Assembly (NCBI GenBank): GCA_010909165.1 | Contig: VJWM01000253.1 | Location: 1 to 64,000 of the forward strand | From: Anthoceros angustus | Taxonomy: Eukaryota > Streptophyta > Anthocerotopsida > Anthocerotales > Anthocerotaceae | DNA length: 64,000 nucleotides | Direction: 5' to 3' | Shown: piece by piece, positions 33,198 to 44,560 of the stretch | How positions within the stretch are numbered: position 1 is the stretch's first letter | Layout of the letters: the number at the start of each line of letters is the position of its first letter | Program-made: the position numbers and the translations under genes | Notes under the pieces: model-generated | What the model was told of the DNA's origin: nothing | Database searches by the model: none | What the model saw: only the letters and a program-made list of their open reading frames with translations

Positions 33198-35690
33198 TTA
33201 CGGCTCTGCGACCTCTTTCCCGTGTGAGCTGTTTAATTCATCTTCCGGCATTGCCGCTACTTCTCGACTAATGTCGGGAGGAAGCGCGTTCGTTCCTCCC
33301 CTCCTTTGGTCTGCGTCCCGCCAGGTGTAGTCTATCCGTGTGCCGGACTCGGGTAGTCTTCTGCCTGGGCGGTCTTGTTCTGCTCCTCTTGTGCTGCGCG
33401 TCTCCGGAGGCCATGGTGAGTCATCCCTCACCTTCCTCCGCTTCCTTTCCTCATCGCCGCGTTTTCCATCCGGCCTTTCTCCGGCCCGATCGGTGGTCAC
33501 CTTGGCCACCATCAACCTTTCATCCGCGCTCATCTCTCCCTTTATCCTTCCTCCACGATACGGCGTCTGCAGATCCTCGAGGAATCGTACTCCACCTTCA
33601 ACACCTGTTGTGGTCGTATTCGGTTTTTGAGTTGGGTCGTGCCTCTTCCACTGCAGCTCGTAAACGACTCCTGGTCGTGGTGTCACTCGCGTCACCCGTG
33701 CATCACAGGGTCCCCATTTTATGTCCCAATTCCTTACATGACAAAGGGTACATAACCTGCTTCCGTGGTTACGGGCATTCGTTGAGTAGTGACGGGGCTC
33801 CGCAATTATGCAACACCCATGGAATTGCCGCCCGGTGATGGATCGGTCTCCATTGTCGGCGATGTCGGACGTGATCCATACCTTGAGGGTGAGTCGGTTG
33901 GTAAGTCGCCCTCATTGATTGAGGTGGTCGACTTCGATGACGCTTGCACGAGCTCGTCCATACCAATAATCTCCGGCATAACGGTTTCCACATGATTTAC
34001 GCGTGTCGCGGTGCATACATTCTCGGTTGGTGTGTCCGTTTGATGACGGTGAGCAATACACCAAGCGTCTTGGAGGAGATCTTCGTGGAGCTTGATTCTT
34101 CACGCCTTGACCTCAACTCGGTCAATCTTGGTCAAAGCCTCCACTTGTCCGGAATCCCTCCTCGCTGCAGACGTTTCTCCCTTCTCCATCCGACGGACCG
34201 TCTTCCCTTTCCTCTCCTTCTCCAATGCGCGTTCCGCCTCCTCTTGTCGTTTGACCTTCTCCGGGTCCTTCTCATTTCGTTCGTAGGCCTTCTCGATTCC
34301 TCATCCGATGTGGAGCTTTCAGTTCATTGTCCTCACTTTCGATGAGGGCGGCGAGCTGGAGGAGGTGAGGAAGGCGAGGAGCTAGATCTCCTCGATCCTT
34401 CCTCTTCTTATGACTCCGCCTCTTCTTCCTCCTTCTCCCCGGCGGACTCCCATTCCTCGGCTAAGCGGAGGCCCCTTAGCGTCTTCGTTCTGCGGTGTAC
34501 CTCCATTTTCGTGACAAGCCACTCACAAACCAATCCAACGCTTGCTCTTGTGAGTACCCAGTGGGTGGATCTCCGGCCTCTCGGGTGCACATTTGAACTC
34601 GATCCGGATATCCATAAAACCTCTCCACATAATCGAACAAGACTCGTTTCTTCCGGAGGGTTCTCAACTTTGCCAAGTGTGGTGTGCGTCGAGCCCTCGG
34701 AACCGATTCAAGAAATGCCTTAAGAGCTTCCCAATCGTGGCATTATATGTGCGACCATACCCTTGTGGGCATGCCCTCTCGGCGATCCGGAAAGATCGCG
34801 ATCGCTCGGCGACTCCATCCTCCAAATTAGCGTGGGAGGCGTGCTCAAAGTTCTTAGCGCCTCGTCATCTCCCTTCTTCTTCTCGGAATTTGGCGTATTC
34901 TTGGCGACTATGAAGTTAGGCGGTCCTCCTCCTCCACCAACTCCACTCATGTTGCTCGTTCGTGTCCTGGCAACCAACACTCCTCTCGCCGGTAGCGAAA
35001 TCGGGATCCTTGAGCACGAAATCTTCTACCGAGGAGTAGCGACCTCCCTCTAGTCGTCCCAAAGATCAATCGATCGCGATTCGATCGAGTCGTTCCGCCA
35101 AATCCTCCGACCAAACTGCTCCTCACGGCGACCTCGTCGTCGCGCCGATTCGCGGAAGATGAGGTGGTGTCACCGCTTTGAGAAGCAAAAACGTCGCGGG
35201 CGTTCGCGGCGGTTGTGGAAAACTCGTGCTCGGAGCGCGGCCCTTCCTAAATCACTTTGGACACCTTCTCTTCTCGACCTCCTTCCTCTCTCGGTGATCT
35301 CGCCTCTTCTTCCTCCTTCTCCCCTCGTTCCACCTCCGTCGCCTTGGCGTCACGGCGACTTCCTCCGCGTCGCTCGTGTCTCTTCCTCCGCGTCATTTCG
35401 TCTCCTTCCTCGCTGTCCGAGTGGCGGCGGTAGCGGTCTCTTCCTCCGGTTTCTTCGTGGCTCGTAAATCTCTTGCGGTGGACGGTGGTGACCTTCCGTG
35501 TATCTCCCTAGATCGACCCCTACGACATACGCAACCATCCTCATGTCCTCCAACCCGGTGTTAAGAGGAAGCAAATCACCCTTTAGTGTCTCAACCATTC
35601 ACCCTATGACAACTTAGGCGGCGTGAAATTTCTTCTCACCCTATGGTGACTCGGTCCCTTCTCAAAAACTCGACCTAGCGATGGAAACCA
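33198..35690 (-). pseudogene. gag: gag of element A with two zinc knuckles
   Basis: Capsid-like part at about 34680-34390 in element sense: LRTLRKKRVLFDYVERFYGY, MCTREAGDPPTGYSQEQALD, WFVSGLSRKWRYTAERR. A Ser/Glu-rich linker follows. Knuckle 1 (34062-34020) reads YCSPSSNGHTNREC, with the second Cys lost; knuckle 2 (33815-33772) is CHNCGAP-HYSTNEC once one frame change is allowed. A charged region 33700-33198 (REVAAMPEDEL near its end) leads to protease. Gag would form particles and bind RNA through the knuckles. N-terminal part 35000-35690 is poorly readable. Confidence 0.65.
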
Positions 35691-35713
35691 CAAAACTTCA
35701 ACCTTTCAACAAG

Positions 35714-35727
35714 TCCCGACAGCGCCA
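35714..35727 (-). other. primer binding site of element A (tRNA-Asp-like, short form)
   Basis: Element sense TGGCGCTGTCGGGA, four bases after the LTR end (CCACA TTTT). Compared with the tRNA-Asp site TGGCGCCGTTGTCGGGGA it lacks an internal few bases. Element B has exactly the same short form. Confidence 0.65.
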
Positions 35728-35731
35728 AAAA

Positions 35732-37239
35732 TGTGGTAGGAGAATCCGGGGCACTCCCAGGTCCTCCCACTATAAGCCACACTTATCCCTTTGTCGCCGT
35801 CGTTGGGTTTCGTCCCATGAGACTTGTGTGAAAGTTCGAGGCCTTGTGTCACCAATCGCTACACACACACTCTCGACCTTCTCAACAAGCAAGGCGCCCC
35901 TACTCTCCCTCTCACATGCACCACTTGCCTTTGTCGCCAACCTCGACCCACAACAATTGCGGGTCACCTCGTGAGGAGCCTACACGGGCGCCCGGACCCC
36001 AGTTCACACCGATTTCGTCCCTACTTCTAAGACCAAACTTGACCTACAACGACAACACAATTGCGGTCACCTCGGGAGCCTACCACGGGGACCCCTGGTT
36101 CACACGCGATTTCGTCCCTACTTCTAAGACCAAACTTCTCCACTCGGGGGCGCTCTTTTACTTGCAGTTGGGATTCGTCCCTTAGGCTCACGTGGCCTTC
36201 CACTAACACCTACACCTCTAATCCTCTACTCATCTTCTCATCTCCTCATCCTCTTCCTCCTAGTCTAACCTCGATTCGGGCTTCTTGGTTTACTCGCCCT
36301 TACAGCTGTTGCACAGGGTCGCCTCCACCAGCAAGTTCTTCCTTGGGCGGTTGCTATGAGTTTGACACGAGACGGCGAGAACCTCGAGTCTTTCCTGTAG
36401 TCTACCCTCAAGCCGAGTTCTCAGGCATTTGCCACACACCCAAAGCAAAGCAATTTCACGGCAACCATTCACAAGGGAGCAACTCGTTTAGGCACTTGCG
36501 TGAGCAAGTCCTCCACCAAACACTCCGACCACATGACTTCCTCTCTACCCAGACTGTGTTGGCTCCACGGCCGAAATTCCTCTGTAATGGCAAAGGACTC
36601 GATGGCGTGGCGCAAGACATGATACTTTACTTTGTGAAATCCTCCTCCTCTTATAGGAGGCCTTCCACATACAACCTCCCTTAGGTGACCCTCTGCGGTC
36701 ACCTTTTCCAATTCTATTATTTCCTACACTTGACATTTAATATACGGCACCTAAATCTATTATGCGATCCTTGGTAAATTCTATTCTAGTAACTTCACCT
36801 AAGACCATCCTTGAAGGATGTCGATCTACACCACCTATCCTTCCGTTCCCCAAAGCTCATTTATGGTCATTGACCATTCTTAGTCTATCTCTGGGGTGGT
36901 GACATGGCCCGGATTGGCTCCCTCGCCCTCCTTTTGCTCTGCCCCTTCCCATCTTGTCGCCTTAATGTGTGGGGCAAGTACCATCTGCCCCTTCCTCCAT
37001 CTCCAGGCGGCGCCTAAAATCTGTTATCTTCCATCGTTGGCGCCCCTCCCGCACCTAGCGCCTTTTCTCCGGCTTCCGCCGCTGGTCGCGCCCATTCATC
37101 ACCCCTACGCGGTAATGCAGCGAGACTAGGGGTGGTGACTACCATGGTGATCGGTACCTATCCTTCTTCCTCTTCCCTTCGGGTGAGGACCTCACGGTGA
37201 GATCTCCATTGCTCTTTTGCCTTACATTTGGTTTGTCCA
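35732..37239 (-). repeat. 5' LTR of element A (type 1)
   Basis: In element sense it starts TGGACAAACC and ends CTCCTACCACA, next to the primer site. It holds the TATA box at 36650-36655 and the duplicated ~100-bp unit (about 35946-36045 and 36050-36138). It ends two bases before the type-2 LTR of element B. Confidence 0.75.
36650..36655 (-). promoter_or_regulatory. LTR TATA box, element A 5' LTR
   Basis: CCTATAAGAGGAGG in element sense. It is at the same LTR position in all three type-1 copies and parallels the CTATAAAAGG of type 2. Confidence 0.55.
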
Positions 37240-37241
37240 TA

Positions 37242-38469
37242 TGTGGTGGGCGGATCCAGGCTTCAGTTCACCCATCGTCCACCATCACATGGATTTACCC
37301 CGTCACGTTGGGTTTCGTCCCATGAGACTTGTGGAGCGGTCGGATCTTGAAATCGATCGCTACCTCTGACTACACTACCTTCGGCCTTCCTAAACAAGCA
37401 AGGCGCCCTCTCACGCTCCTCCTGGCTACACTTTGCCTTTGCCCGTAAATTCTGCGCCTCTACCTACAGCGACACCCTCATTGTGGGTCCACCCCTCTGG
37501 TGGTGAGCCCTGCGTAGGGACCTACGTTTACGCGACTTCACCACCCGTGATCTTCCACTATTCCTTTCCCGGCCTTCCCACAATTGGCTCCTCAACCACC
37601 AACTCGGCCACGCCACTCCTTTACTCTGAATCACCACTCCTGGACCTACGACATCCTCGATCGTAGGTCCCGCCCTGACGGTAGGTCCACCGTCTCGCAC
37701 ATAGAGACCCTACGGTAGCGGTGCCTCACCCGTGATTTTGAGACCTTAGCCCGGCTTCGGTCTCGGTTTGGTGCGGTTGGGACCCCTCCCTTGGGCTCGA
37801 CTTGGGCCTTCTTCACTCCTCTCTCTACCTACTCCTCTACTCAACATTCAGCTCCACATTCTCCTCAACACTCACCTCAACTCAACTCCTCATCCTCCTA
37901 ATCTAACCTTACTTCAAGCTCAGCCCTAGCTCGCCCTTACGGCTGGCTGCACAGAGTGCCTACAAGCCAACAAGTTCTTCCTTGGGCGGTTGCTATGAGT
38001 TTGCAGACAGCGAGAACCTCCGAGTCTTTCCACGGTCTACCCTCAAGCCGAGTTCCTTGGGCATCGCCACACACCCAAAGCAAAGCAATTTCACGGCAAC
38101 CATTCAAGGAGCAACTGCGGGCGCCGCAAGGCGAGCTCTCCGCCAACCTCGCAAACTCCCTCTCTACCCGGGCCTTCGTTAGCTTGCGGTACGAACTTCC
38201 TTCACAGGCAAAGGACTCGCGGTAGGGGCGCAAGACACGATAATTTTACTTCACAAGCTCCCTCCTTTTATAGGGAGGTCCTCACATCTGACCTCCACAG
38301 CGCGCCCTCTTGCCTCACTCCTTATTTTAGTGTATCCTAGCCAGTTTTAAGTTCGACATCCAAGCATCTTGGGTGAAATTCTATTCTAGCAAATTCTACC
38401 TATGTGAGCCTTAATGGCTCTGTCAACATTCCTATCCAGCTAGTCAACACACCCCTGGGTTGACAAGCA
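37242..38469 (-). repeat. 3' LTR of element B (type 2)
   Basis: Plus-strand start TGTGGTGGGCGGATCC, matched at 49306 and 63042. The other end is proposed at ..GTTGACAAGCA (38469), followed by a pyrimidine run that is a purine tract in element sense (AGAGGAGGACAGAA, 38470-38483). Because B and C share an LTR the true boundary cannot be fixed; it could lie up to 200 bp further in. Homologous in part to the type-1 LTR (shared GGGTTTCGTCCCATGAGACT). Confidence 0.7.
38264..38273 (-). promoter_or_regulatory. LTR TATA box, element B 3' LTR
   Basis: CTATAAAAGG in element sense, a strong consensus. At the same place in the middle LTR the box is changed. Confidence 0.6.
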
Positions 38470-38639
38470 TTCTGTCCTCCTCTAAAGAAAAGTCTTCCCC
38501 AAGCAATGAGCCCACGCTCCAAGCTACCACCACCCTCTTCAATTACCTCTAGATGTCGCACCCTTGGTGATCCCTACGGATGTGGGGCCACCCTCTACAC
38601 CTCCTAACGTGGGGTCACTTCTTATGGCACTCCACTCTG

Positions 38640-41010
38640 CAGAAGGTCTCCGTGGAGATCTTGCTCCATGCCTTCCTCTTCCTCCTCCGAGTCATCTCCT
38701 CGGCTTGCTCATTCATTTCTTCCCATTCGACTCATCGACTCCGTCTCCGCTTGGGTCACAAGGTCCATGACCTTCAAACCTTCGCTTCTAGCATCCTTCT
38801 ATCATCCGTGGGGGTGCCAACCTCTCCCTCAAAGCTCTACCAGATCAGCCTTGATTCTAGCTCTATTGGCGAATTAACGAGGTTGCGATATTTGTTCTTC
38901 AAGTCTTCCAAGTCTGCGGGCCACTCGCCCGTCCCACTTCTCTTGCAAAGCCTCCCTTTCCACAGTAACTTGTATGGACATAGCATGATACTTCTCCTCC
39001 GCATCGTGGGAGCGCCTCAACATCCTCTTTTGCAAGGTATGATAGAACCTTCTCTTACGCACAACCAATAGCGGCGTACCATGTCCTCGGCTTTCTTGCG
39101 ACTCTCTTCCTCTTGCGAGGCCCTACGATTAGCTTCTCTCAGCCCCCTTGGCTTCTTCTAACTCCGGAGGAGTCCCATGACTCTTAGGGTCTCCTTCTCC
39201 TTCTCAATTCTCCTACCTCGAGGTCCTTGCTATTTAATAACTCATCCTTAGTCTCCATGAGCTCTGGGCCTCCTTTACATCCTTCTTGGCCATCGCCATG
39301 GCACAATTGTTGGACTTGTTCTCTCATCCCTCTCTTCTCCAAGACCCATCCTTCCTTCTCCTTAGCGTGTCACCATAATGCCATCCAACTCTTGCACCAT
39401 CTCTTGATGCCTCAACTCCCTCAAGCTCCCATGTAAGTCGCCTTTCTCTTTCCATAAGCCTACCTACACTTGACTCTAGCTCTAAAATCCTAGTTTGAGC
39501 TGCCCTTAATTCTTGTCCACGTTCCCTCTTGAGGCAACACCCCTAAAATTTCCTAGTTCTCCTTCCTTTATGAGGTAGCCCCATAGGAGGTAGCTACATG
39601 GGCAAGCCTCCTCTCATCCAAGTTCCTTGCTATCCCACATCGCCACACCTCTTAAAGTGTCCAGTCGCCACGGATGTTTGAGACATCCATGGGTCGTTCA
39701 ATTCAAAACCATGTCACCCCTAGCTCCATTCTCGCTCATTGCGCCTCCTTCTGGGCCCCTCCATACCTATCCATAGGCCTATCCATTTGACTGCCACTCC
39801 ACTAGGAGCCCTACGCCTATAGGTAGGGACACTTGCACCCCTCACTGCCTCGGGTGCCACACGCCTGGGGACTCGACCTCGCTCACTTCCCTCGGTGGGG
39901 GTGCCTCCCTACGTCATCCCGATCTGCCCTGTAGGGGCAGCGGTGGGCCTCCACAGCCCCATGGGTTATTACCCTTCCTACTTGCCCAAGTTCCGGTTGG
40001 TTTCTCCTTCTCTTCCTCCATACCGGCTCTTCTTGCGGCTTCCTCCGCAATGGAAGCCGCCTTGACTCTCTCCACGAGCTTCTTCGCTCTCCACCGCCGT
40101 GAGTGGATCCAACTCACCGCTTCCTACCACCTTCTTCCCGATGCTCTCATTGAATGAACTTCTTCTCCTCCTTCACTGCGTGGGACAAGTAGGCTCCTCC
40201 ATTGCTTTCCTCTTCTTCCCGTCTCTTGTTGGGGAACTTCTCTCACGGGCTTAGGGACTCCGCATCCAATGATACCACTTGAAGTCCATCTTGGAAAATT
40301 CCAATTCACAGCTTCAATAATCCTTGGAGCTCATAAATAGAATCGTAGGTGGAGGTATGTATTTCTCGTGCTCTTGGATTCCTCGCATTGGGTATAAGCA
40401 ACCTTCAGCGGTGTGCGGTATAAACATCATACATTACCATTCCCCAATGCGGTAGCCCCCTAGACAACCTCGGATGAAATATAGCTGCGCATCACTAAGA
40501 TATGTCTTCCGTTGCGCACTCACCAATCAAGGAGAATCTTAGCAAATGTTCTCCATTTCTCCTTGAGTTCTTGATTGCACCAACCACCTTTCTCCCTAGA
40601 CTTATGCCCGCGTTGTAACATGTCCATAGCTTTCTCAAGTAGCTCATGACACTTCCGATTCTCCTTTTCTCTTCCCCTTCTCCTCAACCTTCCTTTCAAG
40701 CTCCATAATCGCAATCCCTCGAGCCTCCTCATTTGGTCTTCCATATACATCGGATGTGTTGTCCACAGATCGATCCTTGCATCCCTATGTCCTCGTTCCT
40801 GCGTGGCATAGTGAAGTTTATGAAGCACTCCTCTATCATCTCCAAGTTGACATAGGCCCGATGGCGGTAACACCCATTGCACGTTGGGTTCTCTCCCAAA
40901 GCTGCAGAATGCTACCAAGTGCCTAGCCTCCACATGCGGAAGCAATTAAATGCACCTCTTCTCCCCCTAGCAACCAATTTGCCCTTCTTAGGTGCGGGCG
41001 CTTTCACCAT
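38640..41010 (-). pseudogene. additional ORF (aORF) of element B
   Basis: Start chosen at 41010 (MVKAPAPKKGKL, basic). Then FNCFRMW and a damaged VYGRHRAY, INLEMIEEC region near 40890-40830, MEDQMRRLEGLRLWSLKGRL (40745-40685), RKCHELLEKAMDMLQR, CNQELKEKWRTFAKILLDW (40585-40525), then LEFSKMD...WYH near 40300 and a Glu/Arg-rich second half ending with VRKRRFYHTLQKRMLRR, DAEEKYHAMSIQV and LGRLEEQ (39068-38880), a probable coiled coil. The same blocks in the same order occur in C. It is sense with pol and lies between pol and the 3' LTR. Family not recognised. Confidence 0.62.
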
Positions 41011-41655
41011 CTTGCACCTTCAAAATAACTACACACAATACAAGCTTGGGCACGCACGTGCTCGTTTCCACCTAGTTGTCACCTCGGTGCCTACACACAA
41101 TTGTGAGATTTCTTCACTCGCCACACAAGATCCACCAAGAGCAACCTTCCACTTACTTCCTCTTCACTCCACGGTCCCCTAGCTCAAACTTGGTGTCCTC
41201 ACAACATACACCTCCTTCGCCCAAATCCCTCACTTGCAAGGTTCTGGCACACACAAAAATCAGCGCCCTTGCTCTCTTCACGGTCGTGCTTCAAATCCTT
41301 CACACACAACCCCTTGCACGCACCTCCTTCTCCTTGCACACACACGGCACGCGTTCCCACCAAGTCCTTGCTCTAGCTTTCCTGCATGCCCAAGCTCTTC
41401 CTCGATTCCTCACGGACTTCCTAGGTGCTCCCCTCACACCCCAGCATGGCCCTTTGGTTGTGACAAAAACTCTTGATATAGGCCGTTGATTCCTGTGGCA
41501 CTATTTCCATCCTCGATTTAGTAGCCCTACTTGTTATAAACACCACCCTTACATATTTATGGATTATTATTCCTAATATACCCTATTTATCCTCAACCTT
41601 GCATATCACCCTTTTAACAACTTCCTACCTACACGCCAACAACTTCCTTGACTTG
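41011..41655 (-). promoter_or_regulatory. spacer upstream of the aORF with AT-rich TATA-like block (element B)
   Basis: CACA/CTTC-rich sequence of about 520 bp leads to an AT-rich block at 41530-41590, which in element sense reads CATAAATATGTAAGGG and GTGTTTATAACAAG. The block is about 530 bp before the aORF start, as in A and C, so it could be an internal promoter of the aORF. Confidence 0.4.
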
Positions 41656-41659
41656 CTTG

Positions 41660-42130
41660 CAAGTATCCAAGTATGTCGCCCCCACCTGCACGTAGGGACC
41701 TCACCACCCTCGGTGGGACACTCTCATGACACTCTCATCCACCTACCTAACCTATCCCTACATGTAGTGTCACCTACTGTGGTCACCTTCACCCTACACT
41801 TCACCCCTCCCCCTACCTTGCTCATCCCCTACATGTCACCTATCCTGTAGGGTCACTACCACCATACTCCTATGTCTCCTACCCCATATACCCGTGGGGA
41901 CCCATGACCTATCTATGTAGGGTCACCTTTGTCACTCGCCCTCTGTAGGGTCACCTTTGTCACCCTACGCCTACATTCACCTTTGTCACCCTCGCCTACT
42001 CTATCAAGGGTTGCACACCCTCCCGCCAACTATCACCTACATCTACCCCTTGTAGGATGCACCTCCCCCAGTGGGGTGCCATGCCCCTCGTCCACCACCA
42101 CCCCTACACCTCCTTGGCGTAGGGTGCACC
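41660..42130 (-). repeat. GTAGGGTCACC minisatellite-like array (element B)
   Basis: The words TAGGGTCACC, GTCACCCTAC and CACCTACC recur every 15-40 bp in both orientations (for example near 41758, 41858, 41922, 41946, 41965). Units are imperfect. It lies between the aORF block and the end of pol, and is present at the corresponding place in C. Confidence 0.65.
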
Positions 42131-43800
42131 ACTCAAACCCTCTCCCAATTAGCATGTGCCAAATATAACAAGCTGAAACACCCCACACAAAGGTGCCCCA
42201 TCCGACGATCCACCCCTAGGACGCTTAACTCTCTTACATTCCATTGTCCAACACACCCAATTGGCTTGTGCATAACACTCATCAAGAATAAAATGAACTT
42301 ATCCCTCGGTGAACTTCTCACGCCTCCACAACATCTCGTACCAACCCTGCTATCCATTTCTCCTCGCGGTCACGGCCTCCCTTCACACTTCATTGCATTG
42401 CTGCAAATTCCATGTGATGCACACCCCGTCTGATCTCTTCTTGCACTCACTTGAGTCAGGCTTCCACCAAGAAATACCCGGCAATTCCTTTGGCACTTTT
42501 GAGTTCGTCTTGATCCAAGTTTTGTCAACTCCAAAAAAATGAATGGCCCAAAGTTTTGCATTTCACATGCTCCCCTCCCACTTGTTTGCGTCCTGCAAAC
42601 AACTCTCTGATTGCAAGTACTTCTTCACTTCCATCCATTCACCACAGTAGGAGTGGCTCCCCAGCTCCTTCAATTGTCTTGAGCCATTTTATACAGCCAT
42701 GACCTCAAGGTCCCATCCACCTCAACCTAAGCTTCCGAAATCCATATATCGGCTATCATAGAAGAACCAAATCCCGGACACAATAGCACTTTGTCTCGTA
42801 ACTTCCCATCATGTCTATCCTTCCTAAGCTCCACGGATCGTTGGGTCTCCTCAAAGCATCCTCCCTATCTTCCTCATGCCCAATGAAAGACTCCAATCTA
42901 GCTAGTGACTATCTCTCTGAGACATCGCTCATCCTCCATGATCCTATAGGTAGGTACCTCAAATTCAACAGCATCACGGAGACATCCCATATGTTAAATA
43001 ATAGGGTCTTCTTGGTGGTCACCTTCTCTGCATCCTGTAAGCCCATAGCGGGTAGCTTAGTGTCCCAATCGTACATGTGAGTCACGGTTACCTTGGTCAA
43101 GATTGTACACAACGCCCATTCGTTTTCTCCGTCAAACCATTCGCTTTGGGATTGTAAGGAGTTGTCTTTCGATGCCGAATGTTGAAGTAGGTGGTGAGAG
43201 TCTCGATCACCGAGTTGAGGAAATGAGTTCCCCTATCACTGACCAACTCCAAAGGACATCCATACCTCGTTATAATGTTCTCAAAGAGAAACTTACTCTG
43301 CGGTCGTCGTCCTTCCTTGTTGCTTGACCTCCACCATCTTTGTACAATAGTCAGTAGCCAGATATATTGCTTCCTTGTCCATTGTGTGGGTGGCTTGATT
43401 GGACCTACAAAATCTATACCCACTTCTCAAATGGTGCCAAAGGTAGTATAAGGTGAGAGGCCCTTTGTGTTGACAAAGTGGGCCTTCAACCCTCGACACG
43501 CATCACACCTCCTAATAAATTCCCACATCCCTCGCATTGTAGCCCACAGGCCTGCATCCAAGACCTTCTTCACGGTGATTTGCGTCGAATAATGACCACC
43601 ACCTCTTACGCATGTAAAGCTTCAGACCAAAGCGACTTCTCTAATTTCCGGACATCGATCTTCTCGTCGGACCAAGCTTGTACAAGACCCCATCTGTAGG
43701 CAATAAGGGGCTGTCTTGTGGAAAAAACGCCCCTCCCTAGACAAACCATCGGGCATGATTCCATGCTCTAGAAAATTTTACCTCACCATTTTGAGATACC
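42131..43800 (-). pseudogene. pol: integrase of element B with GPY/F tail and C-terminal extension
   Basis: Element sense: DGLSRE..FFHKTAPYCL near 43760-43700, HYSTQITVKKVLDAG (43600-43560), FIRRCDACRG (43520-43490; zinc-finger Cys pair), GIDFVGPIKPPTQ (43420-43385; first Asp), NKEGRRPQSKFLFENIITRYG, LELVSDRGTHFLNSVIE (43250-43200; second Asp), HRKTTPYNPKANGLTEKTNG (43170-43115; Glu). The frame 43097-43423 is open for 108 codons. HMYDWDTKL, then the GPY/F block near 42790-42700. A tail with LQDANKW, LELTKLGSRRT (42590-42500) continues to about 42150. The D-D-E triad is complete, but frameshifts separate the parts. Confidence 0.85.
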
Positions 43801-44560
43801 TTGGGCATGAACGCCCCTCACGTTCTAATCTCCTCCTTCCATGCATACCACGTCGCCTCCCTAGCTCGCCCACCAGCAGGCGTTGTTCCATCCACAAATC
43901 CAGTTTCTCCCGCTTTGTCCATCTGCAAGTTTTTGAGCTGCGGCCGTTTGCATGCTCCTCCTCCAACAACGTTCGGATTTCTTCCATTCCTGCTGGTCTA
44001 GCCTCATATCCAGGTCCAGCTCGTGCTCCCATGGCGACCTCCTCGCCTTGCACCTCCATGGCCACCTCATGGTGATTTCCCATGAATCATTTTCTTCTCT
44101 GCCGTTTTGCTCAAGCTTCTTGGGATGCATCTCCTTCCTCGCCCTCTGGCGCACCTACCTCCCTAGGGCCTTCTCCTCCTGCGGCCCCATGGCGCACAGC
44201 TTACCTCCAAGTGTGGCGCCTTTTCACAGCGCTCCATGCTCCATTTTTTGCTTCTTTTGCCAACGTGTGGCCTCCACTTGCAGCCCTCCGACTGCTCACC
44301 CTTGAGAATTCCAGCCTCCTCCTCGCGCCCATGGCGCCCTTTTATCCTCTCGGTTCCAGTTGTCTGCTGCGGCCTTTCACACTGGGCTCCCTTCTTGCTC
44401 ATTTGACCTCTCTGCTGGCAAGGCTTGCTGATCAATGCTTAGGCCGTCTACAACATGCTCACGTCCTCCCCTTGACCCGGCCGTGGCAACTCCTCGTCGG
44501 AAAATCGGTCATCTGGCTTCAAGTCGCTCTCCGGTTTTCGGACGAAATGAAATCAACATT
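43801..44560 (-). pseudogene. charged spacer between RNase H and integrase, element B
   Basis: Frames 43861-44154 and 43778-44083 give EVQGEEVAMGARAGPGYEARPAG, IRTLLEEEHANGR, SKTCRWTKREKLDLWMEQ, a Glu/Arg/Met-rich helical segment, preceded by Gly/Arg-rich low complexity. It is conserved in C and recognisable in A. It has no known catalytic motif. Confidence 0.5.

Larger units (their letters stand above)
22064..37239 (-). mobile_element. Ty3/gypsy element A (type-1 LTRs)
   Basis: Minus-strand element. 5' LTR at 35732-37239, tRNA-Asp-like primer site, gag, protease, RT-RNase H, spacer, integrase with GPY/F tail, AT-rich spacer, additional ORF, then a 3' LTR region at 22064-25242 that is complicated by a 1.7-kb tandem duplication. 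The RT-RNase H-integrase order is that of Ty3/gypsy. No chromodomain is seen after the GPY/F block, so it is probably one of the plant non-chromovirus lineages (Athila/Tat and relatives), an inference from domain layout. All frames are broken. Its 5' LTR abuts the 3' LTR of element B with about two bases between them. Confidence 0.8.

Noticed and set aside
41660-42130. CRISPR-like array
   Set aside because: Units are short, in both orientations, unevenly spaced and without unique spacers; a plant minisatellite is the right class.
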